Below are positions 17,290 to 26,732 of a stretch of DNA of 64,000 bases, one piece after another (positions within the stretch are counted from its first letter, which is position 1; every line of letters starts with the position of its first letter). Location: contig JBAGRP010000001.1 in assembly GCA_036924855.1 (NCBI GenBank), positions 4,774,001-4,838,000 on the forward strand, in the 5' to 3' direction. The notes below the pieces were generated by a model. The model saw nothing but the letters and a program-made list of their open reading frames with translations, was not told the DNA's origin and made no database searches. Made by a program: the position numbers and the translations under genes. The DNA comes from Nitrobacteraceae bacterium AZCC 2146 (lineage in GTDB: Bacteria > Pseudomonadota > Alphaproteobacteria > Rhizobiales > Xanthobacteraceae).

Positions 17290-19900
17290 TCACGATCCTT
17301 TGCGGAACAATAATCATCTTGCGGACGGGTTTGCCGTCCAGGGCCTGTTTTACTGTATCGAGTGCCAAAACGGCAGCCTCAATTTCCGGATTCTGCGCGT
17401 CCCTGGCCACCACCACTTCGCCGCGCTTCTTGCCGTTAACCTGCACCGGCAGGGTCATGGTGTCTTCAACCAGCAAATTGGGCTCGATTTGCGGCCAATG
17501 CGCCTCCGAGACCATGCCCTTTTGCCCGAGTACGCTCCAGCATTCCTCGGCCAGATGCGGCATCATCGGCGCAAACAGTTGAACAAGGATGACTGCGGCC
17601 TCATGCAGCGCCCAGCACATGTCCGGCGCCGCGGTGCCCGGCCGCGCCAGCGCTTCGCCGAGCGCGTTGGAAAATTCGCGGATATGGGCGAGGCAGACGT
17701 TGAAATGCAGCTTTTCGATGCCGGTCGTGACCTTGTCGAGCGCGCCGTGGGCAGCCTTGCGCACCGCCAGCGCCTCGGCGCCGAACTCGGCCGGGCGGGC
17801 GGCGGGCGCGGTTTTGCCGTGCTCGGCGGCTTCGCCGACCATGCGCCACAGCCGCTGCACGAATCGCGAGGCGCCCTTCACGCCTTCCTCGCTCCAGATC
17901 ACATCGCGGTCCGGCGGCGAGTCCGACAGCATGAACCAGCGTGCGGTGTCAGCGCCGTAGGTGCCGATGATGTCATCGGGATCGACGGTGTTGCGCTTGG
18001 ACTTCGACATCTTCTCGATCGCGCCGATCTCCACCTTTGAGCCGTCGTCGAGCATGGTCGCGCGCCGGCCGTCGCCGTCGGGGACGATCGCGATCTCCGC
18101 CGGCGAGGCGAATGTGCCGTCCTCTTTCTTGTAGGTCTCGTGCACCACCATGCCCTGGGTGAACATGCCGGCAAACGGTTCGTCGAAATTGACGTGACCG
18201 GTGGCCTTCATCGCGCGGGTGAAGAAGCGGCTGTACAGCAGATGCAGGATCGCGTGCTCGACGCCGCCGATATACTGATCGACCGGCATCATCCGGTTCG
18301 CCACATCGGGGGTGGTCGGCGCCTTCTCGTTCCACGGATCGGTGAAGCGCGCGAAGTACCAGGACGAGTCCACGAAGGTGTCCATGGTATCGGTCTCGCG
18401 CGTCGCCTTGCCGCCGCATTGCGGACAGGTGACGTGCTTCCAGGTCGGATGATGGTCGAGCGCGTTGCCGGGCTTGTCGAACGTCACATCATCGGGAAGC
18501 ACCACCGGCAGATCGCTGTCGGGCACCGGCACGACATCGCATGTCGGACAGTGGATGACCGGGATCGGGCAGCCCCAGTAACGCTGCCGCGAGATGCCCC
18601 AGTCGCGCAGGCGGAAATTCACCTTCCGCTCGCCAACCGGCATGTTGCCGCGGATCTCGCCTTCGAGACGTTTCGCAACTTCGTTCTTGGCCTGCTCGAT
18701 GGTCATGCCATCGAGGAAGCGCGAGTTGATCATGCGGCCTTCGCCGTCATAGGCGATGTCCGATATGACGAAGGTCTTCGGATCCTGTCCCTCGGGACAC
18801 ACCACCGGCGTGTTGCCGAGGCCGTATTTGTTGACGAAGTCGAGGTCGCGCTGATCGTGCGCCGGGCAGCCGAAGATGGCGCCGGTGCCGTATTCCATCA
18901 ACACGAAGTTGGCGACGTAGACCGGCAGCTTCCAGTCGGGGTCAAACGGATGAATCGCCTTGATGCCGGTGTCAAAACCCTGCTTCTCGGCAGTGTCGAT
19001 GATTTCCTGCGCGGTGCCCTGGCGTTTCGTTTCCGCGATGAACTCCGCAAGCGCCGGGTTCTTTGCCGCTGCTGCCAGCGCCAGCGGATGATCCGCCGCG
19101 ATCGCCATGAACTTCGCGCCGAATAGCGTGTCGTGGCGCGTCGTGAAGACCTTCAGTTCGCTTTCGCCATTGGGCGCGGTTGCACCATCGAGCGCGAAAC
19201 GGACCAGCATGCCTTCGGAACGGCCGATCCAGTTGCGCTGCATCAAGCGCACTTTGTCGGGCCAGCGGTCGAGCGTATCCAGGGCGTCGAGCAGCTCCTG
19301 CGAATATTTCGTGATCTTGAAAACCCACTGGTTCATCTCGCGCTGTTCGACCAGCGCGCCCGAGCGCCAGCCGCGGCCGTCGATCACCTGCTCATTGGCG
19401 AGCACGGTCATGTCAACCGGATCCCAGTTGATCTTGCGCTTCTCGCGCTCCGCGAGTCCGACCTTCATGAAGTCGAGAAACATCTTCTGCTGATGTTTGT
19501 AGTAGGAGGGATCGCAGGTCGCGAATTCACGCGCCCAGTCCAGCGACAGCCCCATGGTCTGCAGCTGTTTCTTCATTGAGGCGATGTTGTCGTAGGTCCA
19601 GGCCTTCGGCGCGACCTTGCGCTCGATCGCGGCGTTTTCGGCCGGCAGGCCGAAGGCGTCCCAGCCCATCGGGTGCAGCACGTTGAAACCCTTGGCGCGC
19701 ATCGTCCGCGCCACCACGTCGCCCATGGTGTAGTTGCGGACGTGGCCCATGTGGATGCGGCCGGACGGATAGGGAAACATCTCGAGCACGTAGTATTTCG
19801 GCCGCGGGTCGGCATTCGAGGTGGCGAAGATCGCCTTCTCGTCCCACTGGCGCTGCCAGCGCGGCTCGGTCTCGCGGGCGTTGTAACGTTCGTTGGTCAT
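17276..19900 (-). CDS. leuS: Leucyl-tRNA synthetase
   Basis: The 874-residue class I synthetase charges tRNA-Leu. The HIGH-type motif appears as [15 protein letters not shown] (HMGH 50-53), and the KMSKS loop is present as EKMSKSKRN near residue 630. The CP1 editing domain contains the usual [15 protein letters not shown] block, and two CxxC pairs (HCPTCD and TCPQCGG) mark the zinc-binding insertion. Length is normal. It is the first gene of the leftward leuS-lptE-holA operon. Confidence 0.98.
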   Translation of the reverse strand: MTNERYNARETEPRWQRQWDEKAIFATSNADPRPKYYVLEMFPYPSGRIHMGHVRNYTMGDVVARTMRAKGFNVLHPMGWDAFGLPAENAAIERKVAPKAWTYDNIASMKKQLQTMGLSLDWAREFATCDPSYYKHQQKMFLDFMKVGLAEREKRKINWDPVDMTVLANEQVIDGRGWRSGALVEQREMNQWVFKITKYSQELLDALDTLDRWPDKVRLMQRNWIGRSEGMLVRFALDGATAPNGESELKVFTTRHDTLFGAKFMAIAADHPLALAAAAKNPALAEFIAETKRQGTAQEIIDTAEKQGFDTGIKAIHPFDPDWKLPVYVANFVLMEYGTGAIFGCPAHDQRDLDFVNKYGLGNTPVVCPEGQDPKTFVISDIAYDGEGRMINSRFLDGMTIEQAKNEVAKRLEGEIRGNMPVGERKVNFRLRDWGISRQRYWGCPIPVIHCPTCDVVPVPDSDLPVVLPDDVTFDKPGNALDHHPTWKHVTCPQCGGKATRETDTMDTFVDSSWYFARFTDPWNEKAPTTPDVANRMMPVDQYIGGVEHAILHLLYSRFFTRAMKATGHVNFDEPFAGMFTQGMVVHETYKKEDGTFASPAEIAIVPDGDGRRATMLDDGSKVEIGAIEKMSKSKRNTVDPDDIIGTYGADTARWFMLSDSPPDRDVIWSEEGVKGASRFVQRLWRMVGEAAEHGKTAPAARPAEFGAEALAVRKAAHGALDKVTTGIEKLHFNVCLAHIREFSNALGEALARPGTAAPDMCWALHEAAVILVQLFAPMMPHLAEECWSVLGQKGMVSEAHWPQIEPNLLVEDTMTLPVQVNGKKRGEVVVARDAQNPEIEAAVLALDTVKQALDGKPVRKMIIVPQRIVNVVG

Positions 19901-20131
19901 GGGATTCGGTCTTTGTCGGCGTCAAATGGCGCTGACTAGGACCATGAAGGCCCAGTCACGTCAATTGGTTGGCAGCACTCGTGGGCCAGGCGCCGTGCAT
20001 TGCGCGCCAAACGGTTGTGGCATTTTTGGTACAATCTCAGGGAATTCAGCGGCCGCCGGACAAGTCGAGTTCCGGGTGCGGCTTTTTAGTGTCCAATGGT
20101 CGCCTTCTGGTTGTAGCGGGGAGAGGGCACC

Positions 20132-20803
20132 ATGGCGAAGGCATTGCGAAGGAAAGCAGGGAAGGCGAAGGCAGCAAAAAAACGAGCCAAAAAGGCCGGC
20201 AAAGTCAAGGCAGCGAAGCGCAGGGTCAAAACCAGCGCGAAAAAATCGCGCAAGAAATCCAGCAAAAAGGGCGTCAAGGCAGCGGTTAAGAGATCGGGCA
20301 AGGCGAAGCGGCTGGTCGCGAAAACAAAAAAGAAGGCCGCAGCCAAAAAGGCGGGACCGCAGCCGAAGAAGACGAGAGCCGGGGCCGCTCGACGGCCTCC
20401 ACCGGCGCAGCCGTCGACGCCAGCACCGCCGTCAGCCGTACCGGGAAATCTCCTTGAGAAAACGTCGACGCGGCTCGATCTGCCGAATGTCGCTGCTTCG
20501 GTGTCAGTCGATGCCGCACGGAAGCTTACGCCTTCGCAGGCGGTTACGCGTTGCGTGAACGGCTATCTGCAAGAAGTCGAGCCGGAATGGAATAACGACG
20601 GTCGAGGTAACGAAAAGACACTCGGCGAGCTTCATATCCACGTGCCGCTGTTCTTGGCCGGAGTCTGCGAGTGCCTCGAAGCGATCGGCTATACGTTCGA
20701 CACGCACGCCGTCGGACAAACGGTACACAGCGACACCACCGTGTCGGATGCAAAGCAAGAAATCAGAAACGCCGTGGTCCCATTCCGTGGGAGAGCCCAA
20801 TGA
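20132..20803 (+). CDS. Protein with histone-H1-like basic tail and unknown C-terminal domain
   Basis: Of the first 80 residues about half are Lys or Arg, arranged as KAKAAKKRAKKAGK-type repeats that resemble the C-terminal tail of histone H1 or bacterial AlgP/HU-tail proteins. A Pro-rich linker (about 88-105) leads to a globular part of about 115 residues with two Cys (VCEC) that I do not recognise. The tail should bind nucleic acid or polyanions. GGAGAGG precedes ATG 20132. The stop overlaps the start of the next gene by ATGA, so the two are translationally coupled. It is lower in GC and richer in AAA codons than its neighbours. Confidence 0.7.
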   Translation: MAKALRRKAGKAKAAKKRAKKAGKVKAAKRRVKTSAKKSRKKSSKKGVKAAVKRSGKAKRLVAKTKKKAAAKKAGPQPKKTRAGAARRPPPAQPSTPAPPSAVPGNLLEKTSTRLDLPNVAASVSVDAARKLTPSQAVTRCVNGYLQEVEPEWNNDGRGNEKTLGELHIHVPLFLAGVCECLEAIGYTFDTHAVGQTVHSDTTVSDAKQEIRNAVVPFRGRAQ

Positions 20804-22164
20804 AGAGGAGCCTCCTTGCCGGCCTTTTTGTTGTGCTCACGACACCCTGCATTGCTGCGGCCTTCAATTTTCCCGCGCCGTCCGAGATTTGCGAAGACGG
20901 TGTCGTGAACAAAGCGAAATTGGCGAAGGGCATCATCATCCTAAGTCCTGACGCCAAGAATCTCTATATCAGCGCGGACGATGGTCCGACGCGACCGGCC
21001 GAATTCAAACCTCAATGGCGGCGGATATTTCTCGATGACCAGTTCTGCATAGGTGACCCCGGATGCAAGGGGCCTTCGACCAAAGAAAAGCCGGTTAACG
21101 GCAAGCCGGTGATCGATTATTCGGCGGCAACGGACGCATTGCGGGCTCTGCGCGAGGGCTTCGCCGATGCGATGGCAACGGCAGTGAACGGCCGATATTA
21201 TTCCATGCCCGATCCGACCATCGGTCTGAAGTATCTACGTATCTCCGACAACACGGTCATCAAGTGTGTGGGGCCGGATTACCCGGTTGTCGAAAAACCC
21301 TACAAACTTGCCTTGCCTGTTCGCCTGCGTGCGAATTCGGATGATCTTGCGATCGACAGGAACGATCAGAGACCCGAAGTGAAAAGCGTGTTCCAGAGAG
21401 TGAAGCCAGCGACGATAACTTATACGCAAGACGGAGTGGCAAGGACGAACGTCGCGCGCCTGCAGGCTGCGATCGGCTATCCAATTTCGATCCCGAGTCC
21501 CGAGAGCTTTCGCTATTTTGACGGAGAACTCGTTCCTTTCATCGCCGCTACACAAACGATCACGAAGGCGGCGGGGAAGCCTTCGGTCTATTCCGACAGC
21601 AACACTGTCGCGGTCGGAACCTTGCTGAACGTCGAAGGGATTCTGAAGGGCATCAGCGGCCTCGACAATGTGTTTTCAGCAAAGCCGCAATACCTTTGGA
21701 ACACCAAGGACAAGAGCGAAATTGCGAGTTTGAATTTCGTCTACACGCCTTACGTACAGGGGCCGTTCCGGCTCAACACAGACATCAGGATCGGTCATTT
21801 GGACAATGCTGGATGGCTGACGCCTCTGTTCGACGTTCGAGATTACGTCGGCGAGTATACCAAGGTCGGAATCGATGCGGTCCAGGCCCTCACAAATCAG
21901 TCGTACCACCGCGCCGGTACGAAGCTCGGCTTTGCTTACACCTCCCCCGAGGAATACGGGCATTTCGTTCTCAATGTCACGGAGACTATGCTTTACGGAT
22001 TTTCCGGTAGCGTCAGGCGCCTTGACTTGTTCGAAGCGGACCTGTCGTTCTATTTCGACAGCACAAACAACTTCGCCTTCACGCTCGCATACAGCAAGGG
22101 ACGGAACGTAGACACGGCCGAACGCGTCCAGACCTGGACCGCCGGCCTGTCGGCAAAATTCTGA
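20800..22164 (+). CDS. Exported protein, predicted outer-membrane beta-barrel
   Basis: The 454-residue product starts with a Sec signal peptide (MKRSLLAGLFVVLTTPCIAAA, cleavage near residue 21). Its last 200 residues alternate polar and hydrophobic residues in strand-like stretches (LNFVYTPYVQGPFRLNTDIRIG, LSFYFDSTNNFAFTLAYSKG) and end in a C-terminal Phe, the classic BAM-recognition feature of outer-membrane barrels. I do not recognise a named family. ATG 20800 overlaps the stop of the Lys-rich protein gene. The stop lies 4 bases from the convergent diguanylate cyclase gene. Confidence 0.7.
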   Translation: MKRSLLAGLFVVLTTPCIAAAFNFPAPSEICEDGVVNKAKLAKGIIILSPDAKNLYISADDGPTRPAEFKPQWRRIFLDDQFCIGDPGCKGPSTKEKPVNGKPVIDYSAATDALRALREGFADAMATAVNGRYYSMPDPTIGLKYLRISDNTVIKCVGPDYPVVEKPYKLALPVRLRANSDDLAIDRNDQRPEVKSVFQRVKPATITYTQDGVARTNVARLQAAIGYPISIPSPESFRYFDGELVPFIAATQTITKAAGKPSVYSDSNTVAVGTLLNVEGILKGISGLDNVFSAKPQYLWNTKDKSEIASLNFVYTPYVQGPFRLNTDIRIGHLDNAGWLTPLFDVRDYVGEYTKVGIDAVQALTNQSYHRAGTKLGFAYTSPEEYGHFVLNVTETMLYGFSGSVRRLDLFEADLSFYFDSTNNFAFTLAYSKGRNVDTAERVQTWTAGLSAKF

Positions 22165-22168
22165 TTTC

Positions 22169-23869
22169 TCATCCTGCCATCGACACTGCTGCGGTCCCGA
22201 ACGTCCGGACAAAACCGTGCTCGACCACGGTGTTGCGGCCGCGGCGTTTGGCAGCGTAGAGCGAGGCGTCGGCGGCTTCGATCAGATCCTTCGGCTGTTC
22301 CAGTTGGATCGGCGTCGCTGATGCCACACCGACGCTGACAGTGACCTGCTGATAGGCGCTGGTGGCGTGCGGGACGCACAAGCTCCAGATCGCGACGCGG
22401 ACCATCTCGCCGATCTGCACCGCCCGCGCCACATCGGTGTTCGGCAGCAGCAGGCAGAATTCCTCGCCGCCGTAGCGGCCGGCAAAGCCCGAGGTGTGAT
22501 GGGCGAGGCCGGCCAGGGCTTCGCCGACGCGTGCGAGGCAGGCGTCGCCTTGGGGATGGCCATAGGTGTCGTTGAACAGCTTGAAATGATCGACGTCGAT
22601 CATCAGCAGCGCCAGATCGTCGCCGGATTGCTGCGCCTTCAGCCACTCGAAATCGAGCCGGCTCTGGAAACCGCGCCGGTTCGCCAGACCTGACAGCATG
22701 TCGATCGACGCCAGCACGGTGAGCTGCTCGTTGTTCGCGCGCAGTTCGCGCTCGCGGCCACGCAACTGCGCCGCCATGCCGTAGAATGCCCTGGCGAGCG
22801 GGATGAATTCGGCAGGCAGCCGGTTGCGCGCCACCCGGGCTGACCAGTCACCGCGGCCGAAGCGCTGCGCCATGGCTTCCATCATCTCGATTGGCTTGAT
22901 GATCAGCCGCTCCGCCACCACCAGCGCGCCCAGCAGGACAAACAGGCAGACGAAGCCGAGCTGAAGATAGGCGGTGCGGATTTCATGGTCGGCAATCGCC
23001 GAGACCCGCGCTTCGTCGATGCTGACGATGAGTTGTGCGCTGGTGCCGGGAATTCCCGCAAACGATACTGCGCGCTGGGTGCCGTCACTTGCGGTAAATG
23101 ACAGCGATCCCGTCTGACGATCCGAATTGAGCGTGTACTTCGCAATTGCCGGCAGCAGAGCGAGATTTTCCATGGGCCGGCCGATCATGCTGGCCTGGTC
23201 GGAGGGCGCGGCGAGCACGGTGCCGGCGTGGTCGACCAGCACCGCCGTCACGCCGGGCTTGCCGCCGAGCTTGCTCATGATCTTCGACATCCAGTCGAGA
23301 TTCACCGCGGCGATGATCACCGCGTCGTCGTCGCGGGTAATCCCGGGCGCCAGATAGGCAGCCATGACGCTTGGCTGATTGGTGAGGCGGCTGAACAGAT
23401 AGTTGCTGACGACGAATTCGCCTGATGCCAGCGCTTTCTTGAAATAGGGACGATCGCCAAAATTGAGACCGTGCTCAACGACGTCGGGCCAGGTCGAGCA
23501 TTGCGCCGTGCCATCCTTGCCGGCCACCGTCAGGCTGCGGATCCACGGCATGTCGCCGCGCAAGCTGGCGCGCATGATGGCACAGCTTCGATTGACCTGG
23601 GTCGCGGAGGTATAAATATACGCGGACGATTTCAGCACGGCCTCGACCGACGCAAAAACCTCCTGCTGTGCCTCGGCGCTATGTTGTACGACGCTGGAGA
23701 AATCGCGCGCGGAGAGTGTGATCTGTTCAGCGCGGGTGGCATCCAGTGCGCGAATACGCTCCGCCATCAGTGGCCCGACCAGGATCAGCGCCAGCAGCAC
23801 CAGCCGCGCACGAATCCCAAGCAGCCCCCTGAGCTTCGCTTTATTGCGGTTGATGCTGATGCGTGACAT
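22169..23869 (-). CDS. Membrane-bound diguanylate cyclase (Cache-HAMP-GGDEF)
   Basis: The 566-residue protein has a transmembrane helix at about 20-38, a periplasmic double-Cache sensor (about 40-300), a second helix near 306-325, a HAMP-like segment with KPIEMMEAMAQRFGRGD, and a C-terminal GGDEF domain. The active-site motif is RYGGEEF (about residue 466-471), with the Mg/GTP-binding DVDHFKLFNDTYGHPQGD block intact, so it should make cyclic-di-GMP. The position of the inhibitory RxxD I-site, five residues before GGEEF, reads HTSG, so product inhibition through that site is unlikely. The ligand of the sensor is unknown. Confidence 0.92.
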   Translation of the reverse strand: MSRISINRNKAKLRGLLGIRARLVLLALILVGPLMAERIRALDATRAEQITLSARDFSSVVQHSAEAQQEVFASVEAVLKSSAYIYTSATQVNRSCAIMRASLRGDMPWIRSLTVAGKDGTAQCSTWPDVVEHGLNFGDRPYFKKALASGEFVVSNYLFSRLTNQPSVMAAYLAPGITRDDDAVIIAAVNLDWMSKIMSKLGGKPGVTAVLVDHAGTVLAAPSDQASMIGRPMENLALLPAIAKYTLNSDRQTGSLSFTASDGTQRAVSFAGIPGTSAQLIVSIDEARVSAIADHEIRTAYLQLGFVCLFVLLGALVVAERLIIKPIEMMEAMAQRFGRGDWSARVARNRLPAEFIPLARAFYGMAAQLRGRERELRANNEQLTVLASIDMLSGLANRRGFQSRLDFEWLKAQQSGDDLALLMIDVDHFKLFNDTYGHPQGDACLARVGEALAGLAHHTSGFAGRYGGEEFCLLLPNTDVARAVQIGEMVRVAIWSLCVPHATSAYQQVTVSVGVASATPIQLEQPKDLIEAADASLYAAKRRGRNTVVEHGFVRTFGTAAVSMAG

Positions 23870-23944
23870 CTTCGCCCCCTAAGCCCCGCGGACATAGGTA
23901 TGTGAAAGCCTTCAAAAAGCCTTTCCCGGATTCGCTAAACTTTG

Positions 23945-24673
23945 ATGGATCTCACGAAAGTTCGCGCCTTGGTTGAAAATAAATCAGTGCATGACGTCCC
24001 GGCCGTAACTCCTTCTTTACCAAACGACCGACTTGCCTCGGTCGAGTACGACATCTTCCGTGCTTGCAACGAAGCACGTCGTGACCGCGCTTCCGTGACG
24101 TTGATCGCCGTGTCCAAGACATTTGAAGCCGACGGAATTCTGCCGGTTATTCAATCCGGTCAGCGGGTGTTCGGAGAAAATCGGGTTCAGGAGGCGAAAG
24201 CCAAGTGGCCGGCGCTGCTGGCCACTCAACCCGGAATTGCGCTGCATCTGATCGGGCCGCTGCAGTCCAACAAGGCCAAGGAAGCTGTCGCGCTGTTCGA
24301 TGCGATCCACTCGGTCGACCGTCCCAGCATTTGCGAAGCGTTAAGCAAGGAAATGGCTCTGCAGCAGCGCTCGCCCGAGCTGTTCGTGCAGCTCAATACC
24401 GGCGAGGAACCGCAAAAGGCCGGCATCGCACCGAGTGACGCCGACGCCTTCATCGCGCGCTGTCGCGATGTCTACGGCCTGAAGATTTCCGGCCTGATGT
24501 GCATCCCGCCGGTGGACGACGCGCCGGCGCCGCATTTCGCCCTGACGGCGAAGATCGCCGCCCGCAACGGGCTGACGGGCCTGTCGATGGGCATGAGTGC
24601 CGACTTCGCCATCGCGATCCAGTTCGGCGCGACGCATGTGCGCGTCGGTTCGGCGATTTTCGGGCGGCGTTGA
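23945..24673 (+). CDS. yggS: YggS family pyridoxal-5'-phosphate homeostasis protein
   Basis: The 242-residue TIM-barrel PLP-binding protein belongs to the YggS/PROSC (COG0325) family, which buffers PLP and affects amino-acid pools. It shows LIAVSKTF with the PLP-binding Lys (about residue 58), FGENRVQEAKAKW, HLIGPLQSNKAKEAV, and the C-terminal LSMGMSADFAIAIQFGATHVRVGSAIFG. ATG 23945 is taken, but no good Shine-Dalgarno is seen and the first 25 residues are not conserved, so a later start is possible. Confidence 0.92.
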   Translation: MDLTKVRALVENKSVHDVPAVTPSLPNDRLASVEYDIFRACNEARRDRASVTLIAVSKTFEADGILPVIQSGQRVFGENRVQEAKAKWPALLATQPGIALHLIGPLQSNKAKEAVALFDAIHSVDRPSICEALSKEMALQQRSPELFVQLNTGEEPQKAGIAPSDADAFIARCRDVYGLKISGLMCIPPVDDAPAPHFALTAKIAARNGLTGLSMGMSADFAIAIQFGATHVRVGSAIFGRR

Positions 24674-24680
24674 AGCCACC

Positions 24681-24750
24681 GTAGCCGGATGCAATCCAGG
24701 TTCCCTTGCACGTTGTGCATTCTGGATTGAGCTTCGATCATCCGGGCTTC
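24681..24750. repeat. Palindromic repeat between yggS and the YkuD gene
   Basis: GTAGCCGGATGCAATCCAG pairs with CTGGATTGAGC..CATCCGGGC across a short loop. It is related to the GTAGCCCGGATG element at 15605. Confidence 0.65.
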
Positions 24751-24754
24751 CGAG

Positions 24755-25327
24755 TTACCCGATGACGATCTTCGTTCGTGGCCCGATCCGCGTTAGCAGA
24801 TGCAGCATTGCGGGTCTGGTCATGGCGACGCAGCCGGCGGTCGGGGCAAATTGGGGGCGCGCGAGATGCAAGAACACGGCGCTGCCGCGGCCGGCGATGC
24901 GTGGCCGGGTGTTCTGGTCGATCTCGATGATGAAATCATAGAGGTGATCATCGCGGCGCAACCGGTCGCCAGCGCCGCTGTCGCGTTCCAGCCGCACCGG
25001 CTGGTTATAGTGCCGGTCGGCTGGATCCTCGCACCAGCCGTCGGTGGGCGTGATGGCACGGATCGGAAGCAGGGTGCGCGGCCGTGGGTGCCGGTCGGCC
25101 CGCCACCACAGCCGCAGAGGGTGGAATGTGCCGCGTGGCGTGGCGCCGTCGCCTTCGCGTTTGTTCGCCTTGATTCCGCCGCGACCAAGCGCGACCGGTA
25201 GGATCAGCCGATCCGTGACCAGCCAGCCGCGGAGCGGATTGCCGGCGGCTGCGCGAATGCGGATCGCCGACAACGTTCGATCACGCAAGCTTGTTCGATA
25301 AGTGTCTGAAATAACGAGACTTCCCAT
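24755..25327 (-). CDS. L,D-transpeptidase-fold (YkuD) protein
   Basis: The 190-residue protein carries the YkuD catalytic signature as HLARPQFAPTAGCVAM near the C-terminus, with the nucleophile Cys after TAG and the His upstream. The N-terminal part has the GxxGxxxxKREGDGATPRG substrate-loop block typical of the short, often signal-less YkuD subgroup in Rhizobiales. Classical family members cross-link peptidoglycan stem peptides or attach lipoproteins. This one has no visible signal peptide, so its location and exact reaction are uncertain. It is convergent with yggS and divergent from the response regulator. Confidence 0.8.
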   Translation of the reverse strand: MGSLVISDTYRTSLRDRTLSAIRIRAAAGNPLRGWLVTDRLILPVALGRGGIKANKREGDGATPRGTFHPLRLWWRADRHPRPRTLLPIRAITPTDGWCEDPADRHYNQPVRLERDSGAGDRLRRDDHLYDFIIEIDQNTRPRIAGRGSAVFLHLARPQFAPTAGCVAMTRPAMLHLLTRIGPRTKIVIG

Positions 25328-25521
25328 CCGAATCGCGAACTCCGTATTGCGCTGCCCACCGCAAATGCTCTATTTCGCGCTGCACAGTACATTCGCCAAG
25401 AATGCTGCTGGTTTTGCGCTAGGATACGCGGTGATTTCGCAATCGGACACGCGTTCTGACTAAACTTTTCAGCTCGACGGCCCGCTCCCCCCGCAACAGA
25501 GCCGTCCAAAGGATTGTCGCA

Positions 25522-26208
25522 ATGCCCAATGCCCGCAAGATCCTGATCGTGGATGACGATACCGATTTGCGCGAAGCGCTGGTCGAGCAATTGTCGCTGC
25601 ACGAAGAGTTCGAGGCCTCCGCCGTCGACACCGGTGCCAAGGGCGCGCTCGCTGCCAAGACCAATTCGCCCGATCTGGTGCTGATGGATGTCGGCCTGCC
25701 CGACACCGATGGCCGCGAAGTGGTGCGCAGCCTGCGCAAGGGCGGCTTCAAGGCGCCGATCATCATGCTGACTGGGCACGACACCGATTCCGACACCATT
25801 CTGGGCCTCGAATCCGGCGCCAATGACTATGTCGCCAAACCATTCCGCTTCGCCGTGCTGCTGGCGCGGATTCGCGCCCAGTTGCGGCAGCACGAAGCCA
25901 GCGAAGATGCCGTCTTCACCGTCGGCCCCTACAGCTTCCGGCCTGGCTCCAAGATGCTCACCGGTGCCAACGCCAAGAAGGTGCGGCTGACCGAGAAGGA
26001 AACCGCGATCCTGCGTTTCCTGTACCGCGCCGGCCAACTGCCGGTGTCGCGCGAGACGCTGCTGCAGGAGGTCTGGGGCTACAATTCCGGCGTCACCACC
26101 CATACGCTGGAAACCCACATCTACCGCCTGCGCCAGAAGATCGAGAAGGACGCCGCTAATCCTGAAATCCTGGTGACCGAAGCCGGTGGCTACAAGCTGG
26201 TGCCGTGA
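25522..26208 (+). CDS. cenR: OmpR/PhoB-type response regulator (CenR-like)
   Basis: The 228-residue protein has a receiver domain (residues 6-119, phosphoacceptor D56 in LVLMDVGLPD, Lys in KPFRF) and a winged-helix DNA-binding domain ending HTLETHIYRLRQKIE. The block GLESGANDYVAKPFRFAVLLARIRAQLRQHE closely resembles the essential cell-envelope regulator CenR of alphaproteobacteria, as I remember it. AAAGGA lies 8 bases before ATG 25522. No histidine kinase is adjacent, which also fits CenR, usually encoded apart from a kinase. The gene symbol is offered with moderate confidence. Confidence 0.8.
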   Translation: MPNARKILIVDDDTDLREALVEQLSLHEEFEASAVDTGAKGALAAKTNSPDLVLMDVGLPDTDGREVVRSLRKGGFKAPIIMLTGHDTDSDTILGLESGANDYVAKPFRFAVLLARIRAQLRQHEASEDAVFTVGPYSFRPGSKMLTGANAKKVRLTEKETAILRFLYRAGQLPVSRETLLQEVWGYNSGVTTHTLETHIYRLRQKIEKDAANPEILVTEAGGYKLVP

Positions 26209-26276
26209 TACGATTCGGACGCCGATTCGCCATTAGTGGTCGGTCATTTTAATGCGTCGCGATCACCCGGTCCTGC

Positions 26277-26726
26277 ATGTCGATCGATGATGATGTTGCC
26301 CTGCTCGAGCGCGTCCCGACATTGCGCCTGTTGGGCACCGCGGCGTTGCGCGTGCTGGCGATCGGCTCCGAACAGCAGGAATTCGCACGCGGCTCGGTGT
26401 TGTTTCGACTCGGCGACGATGCCGACTGCGGCTATGTCGTTCAGCGCGGCGCGTTTCGCATCAGCCTCGACGATGGCAGCGACTACGAAGTGATCGCCGG
26501 TCCGGGCACGCTGATCGGCGAACTGGCGCTGATGGTGGCGATGCAGCGGCCATCGACCGCGATCTCGCTGGAATATTCCACCATCATCCGGATCTCGCGC
26601 AGTCTGTTTCAGCGCGTACTCGAGAGCGACCCCGCCGCGGCACGTCGGCTGCGCGACGACATGGCGACCCGTGTCAGCCAGCTCGCCAGCGATGTCATGC
26701 TGGTCGGCTCGAAACTCAGCCTGTAG
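26277..26726 (+). CDS. Stand-alone cyclic nucleotide-binding domain protein
   Basis: The 149-residue protein is one cNMP-binding (CRP-type) beta-roll with its helices. GYVVQRGAFRISLDDGSDYEVIAGPGTLIGELALMVAMQRPSTAI contains the phosphate-binding cassette GELALM...RPSTA. The C-terminal C-helix follows, but the HTH of CRP/FNR proteins is absent, so it is not itself a DNA-binding regulator. It lies 68 bases after the CenR-like gene on the same strand and is probably cotranscribed. It could pass a cyclic-nucleotide signal to an unknown partner. Confidence 0.85.
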   Translation: MSIDDDVALLERVPTLRLLGTAALRVLAIGSEQQEFARGSVLFRLGDDADCGYVVQRGAFRISLDDGSDYEVIAGPGTLIGELALMVAMQRPSTAISLEYSTIIRISRSLFQRVLESDPAAARRLRDDMATRVSQLASDVMLVGSKLSL

Positions 26727-26732
26727 TTCGCC

